Shown here: positions 6,601-7,464 of the stretch, piece by piece
Numbering within the stretch: position 1 is the stretch's first letter
Layout of the letters: the number at the start of each line of letters is the position of its first letter
Origin: DASPXY01 sp038227745
GTDB lineage: Bacteria; Planctomycetota; Planctomycetia; Gemmatales; Gemmataceae
NCBI GenBank assembly: GCA_038227745.1
Contig: JBBRPS010000516.1
Span: 1-7,464, forward strand
Reading direction: 5' to 3'
DNA: 7,464 nucleotides
Made by a program: the position numbers and the translations under genes
Notes under the pieces: model-generated
Databases searched by the model: none
Told to the model about the DNA's origin: nothing
What the model saw: the letters and a program-made list of their open reading frames with translations, nothing else

Positions 6601-7434
6601 CAGCGCCTCGACGTCGCCGTCGGCCTCGGCCACGTCCGGCGCGGGGAGGAAGTCGCCGATTTCCCCCGCGTGGCCGGCGCCGGCGAGGAGGCGGGCTGCC
6701 TGGCGGTAGGTCAGGGCGGCGGCGGGCTTCGCGACCTCGGTCCTGAGCCGAGCGACCGCGGTCTCGATGACCGTGCCGCCGTCGAGGCACCGCGCCAGGA
6801 TGCCGGTCAGGGCGCTGAGCCCTTCCTTGTCCAGCCCGGCGGGGGCCGCGGCGGCGAGGCCGACCAGGTCGTCGGGCGAGAACTGGTTGCGCTCCGCGTA
6901 CTGCATCATCGGGCCGCCGGGGCCGCCGGGGTGCATCCCAGGGGGGCCGTCCGGACCTCCCGGGCCGCCGGGGGCGGGGTCGCTCTGCAGGGAGCGCAGG
7001 AGTTGCTCGTAAGCGGCCTTCGCCTCGTCGGCGGGCAGCTTCGTGAGGTAGGCCTTGACGGCGGCCCAGTTGCCGAGGGTGACATGCCGCTGCAAGGCCG
7101 ACAGTTCGGCGTCCAGCGGGTCGGCTTTCTTGGCCTTCGGGTCTTCCTTCTTCGGAGGGGCGGGCGGCTGCGGCGCCCACGTCTTGAGGATGGAGGAGGG
7201 ACGGCGGTCGAAGGAGAGTTTTTTGAGCTTCTGCATCCGCTCACTCTCTTTCGGCGCGTCCTTCGCGGGCCCTTTGCCCTTGTCGCCGGCCTTCCCTTCG
7301 GCTTTCGGCTCGGGCTTGCCGGGCGACTTCTGCGCAGGGGCCGGCTCGATCTTCACGGGCGTCTGCCCCCGCCCGCTGGTCAGCGCGAGGAGTGGCGACA
7401 GGAGAACCACACAGAAAAGGGCCGGCCGTCTCAT
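3694..7434 (-). CDS. Giant secreted, single-pass membrane-anchored protein, function unknown
   Basis: The 1246-residue product has an N-terminal signal (RR at 2-3, hydrophobic 5-19). A Lys/Pro/Ala-rich low-complexity linker follows at about 25-106, and a Gly/Pro-rich collagen-like insert at 155-175. A long mostly helical region spans about 180-850; residues 675-760 (ALKKFPADWSLVLARAALIHDELNF and following helices) look like tetratricopeptide-type repeats. It contains a Met/Gln/Asn-rich patch at 450-466. Residues 865-1000 include an aromatic stretch, YFSYNYGRPTTDYRDRF. A beta-rich, Ig-like part is at about 1010-1100, directly before one transmembrane helix at about 1143-1165 that ends in RRPRR. 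The roughly 80-residue tail (LLERIRHEGRLTEGQREELLRSIRELERRYF, then a Gly/Asn-rich gap and DLKDVTEGWLRQAK) should be cytosolic. This topology suggests a cell-surface or periplasmic scaffold or sensor; no catalytic motif is seen. The ATG has AAGG 8 bases upstream. I do not recognise a named family. Confidence 0.8.
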   Translation of the reverse strand: MRRPALFCVVLLSPLLALTSGRGQTPVKIEPAPAQKSPGKPEPKAEGKAGDKGKGPAKDAPKESERMQKLKKLSFDRRPSSILKTWAPQPPAPPKKEDPKAKKADPLDAELSALQRHVTLGNWAAVKAYLTKLPADEAKAAYEQLLRSLQSDPAPGGPGGPDGPPGMHPGGPGGPMMQYAERNQFSPDDLVGLAAAAPAGLDKEGLSALTGILARCLDGGTVIETAVARLRTEVAKPAAALTYRQAARLLAGAGHAGEIGDFLPAPDVAEADGDVEALNLLARRLVSKHGRENKLAFLEEAWEITQTALALRPPPDLISEHDDALRRAVELAPKLKAELGEAWLAQSFTKRPERGMSILAAVGSMASRGLQTQPHSPELRLKTLELQKAAIEALLKASPARAQEWRDTVSLLGAVWLKEAEFTHRFAPHSSPRLRRDSWGNIFFSPFDDEMMQMRMQPQNQNQPRPIATTDLLTTRPGKGWLAAVRDDLRPKLDIVLCELHLKADEEKKAFPHIERLAKSHPRQARELVKEFLRVWTKNHDPNDSRRHTNPYMFMFGFERRAEGIPLTRSKQERNLIDLAGWVERLRQLPVGEPDEELLAKAFTSCHSSAEVYRKEAIEKVFGPIGGLKPKTLSELAQQMRENLAGVWRKPDEQKDKKTNRKTKDIQAEVKRGYAVARATVEDALKKFPADWSLVLARAALIHDELNFLQELEKSTTFGPKRQEAYAEFARAARLYAAKVKDLREEEQSTKVYEQWFYAALGAVDLGQVTEERTPDLRQPAKVKAALLALPGEAAEKHLKKFANQLFTRMSAIKPQVKFRYLKAGFEIVGDHKDAAEAKKVFDYYKDLVTEIKLEAKLDGSAAVGHKQPFGVLVLLRHTREIERESGGFGRYLQNQNTGTYFSYNYGRPTTDYRDRFQTAATEALKEHFEVLSVTFETDKVHSRAAAEYGWRITPYAYLLLKARGPQVDKLPPLRIDLDFLDTSGYVVLPIESAVLPLDARPEKGEPRPAQKLEVTQVLDERQAAQGKLLLEVKATATGLVPELPQVLTVAPEGFEVAKTEDQGVSVSRFDPDSDAIAVTSERTWQVTLKALPGQAAAKTFRFGRAKGADTKMVYQRYNDADLVPAVQEVSLEEQYGRAGTQWLWWAVGGGVALLALGVVALLLLRRPRRQAEARWRLPEPLTPFTALGLLERIRHEGRLTEGQREELLRSIRELERRYFAASNGDGGNGHADLKDVTEGWLRQAK

Positions 7435-7464
7435 CGTGGATACCTTCGAGTTGGGGTAAACCTC

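Noticed and set aside
5174..6709. Long alternative frames on both strands within the giant gene
   Set aside because: They are Arg/Pro/Ala/Ser-rich, lack ribosome binding sites and lie inside the better-supported frame.
1..7464. CRISPR array, tRNA, rRNA or defence cassette
   Set aside because: I saw no spaced direct repeats, no cloverleaf-like sequence and no protein typical of a defence system.

Overview
The window is GC-rich throughout. The gene types suggest a planctomycete, possibly Gemmata-like: a Tat-exported conserved protein, a small CX5R phosphatase and a giant exported protein with Lys/Pro-rich and Gly/Pro-rich stretches. This placement rests on protein style and family memory, not on a marker gene.

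Layout: (1) Bases 2-1682 are one complete insertion sequence that I assign to the ISKra4 family. It has 19-bp terminal inverted repeats (18/19 identical), a structured 168-base leader and one transposase gene on the + strand. An in-frame TAG at 1405-1407 breaks that gene and separates the catalytic Glu from the two catalytic Asp residues. (2) Bases 1683-1793 are a short, somewhat AT-richer flank with no convincing gene. (3) Bases 1794-3578 hold two tightly spaced minus-strand genes. The upstream one encodes a Tat-signal conserved protein and the downstream one a dual-specificity-type protein phosphatase; 9 bases separate them, and the second gene's ribosome binding site overlaps the first gene's stop. 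(4) Bases 3579-3693 are an intergenic spacer with a plausible intrinsic terminator. (5) Bases 3694-7434 are a single 1246-codon minus-strand gene for a secreted, single-pass membrane-anchored protein of unknown function, with a helical-repeat ectodomain, a beta-rich membrane-proximal part and a cytosolic tail.

The three chromosomal genes run in the same direction (7434 to 1794), and the insertion sequence sits downstream of and convergent to them. It interrupts no gene visible here, although everything to its left lies outside the window. No RNA gene, CRISPR array or clear defence system was found. The observations most worth a second look are the transposase split at its catalytic core, the hairpin that buries the transposase ribosome binding site, the atypical phosphatase signature and the architecture of the giant membrane protein.
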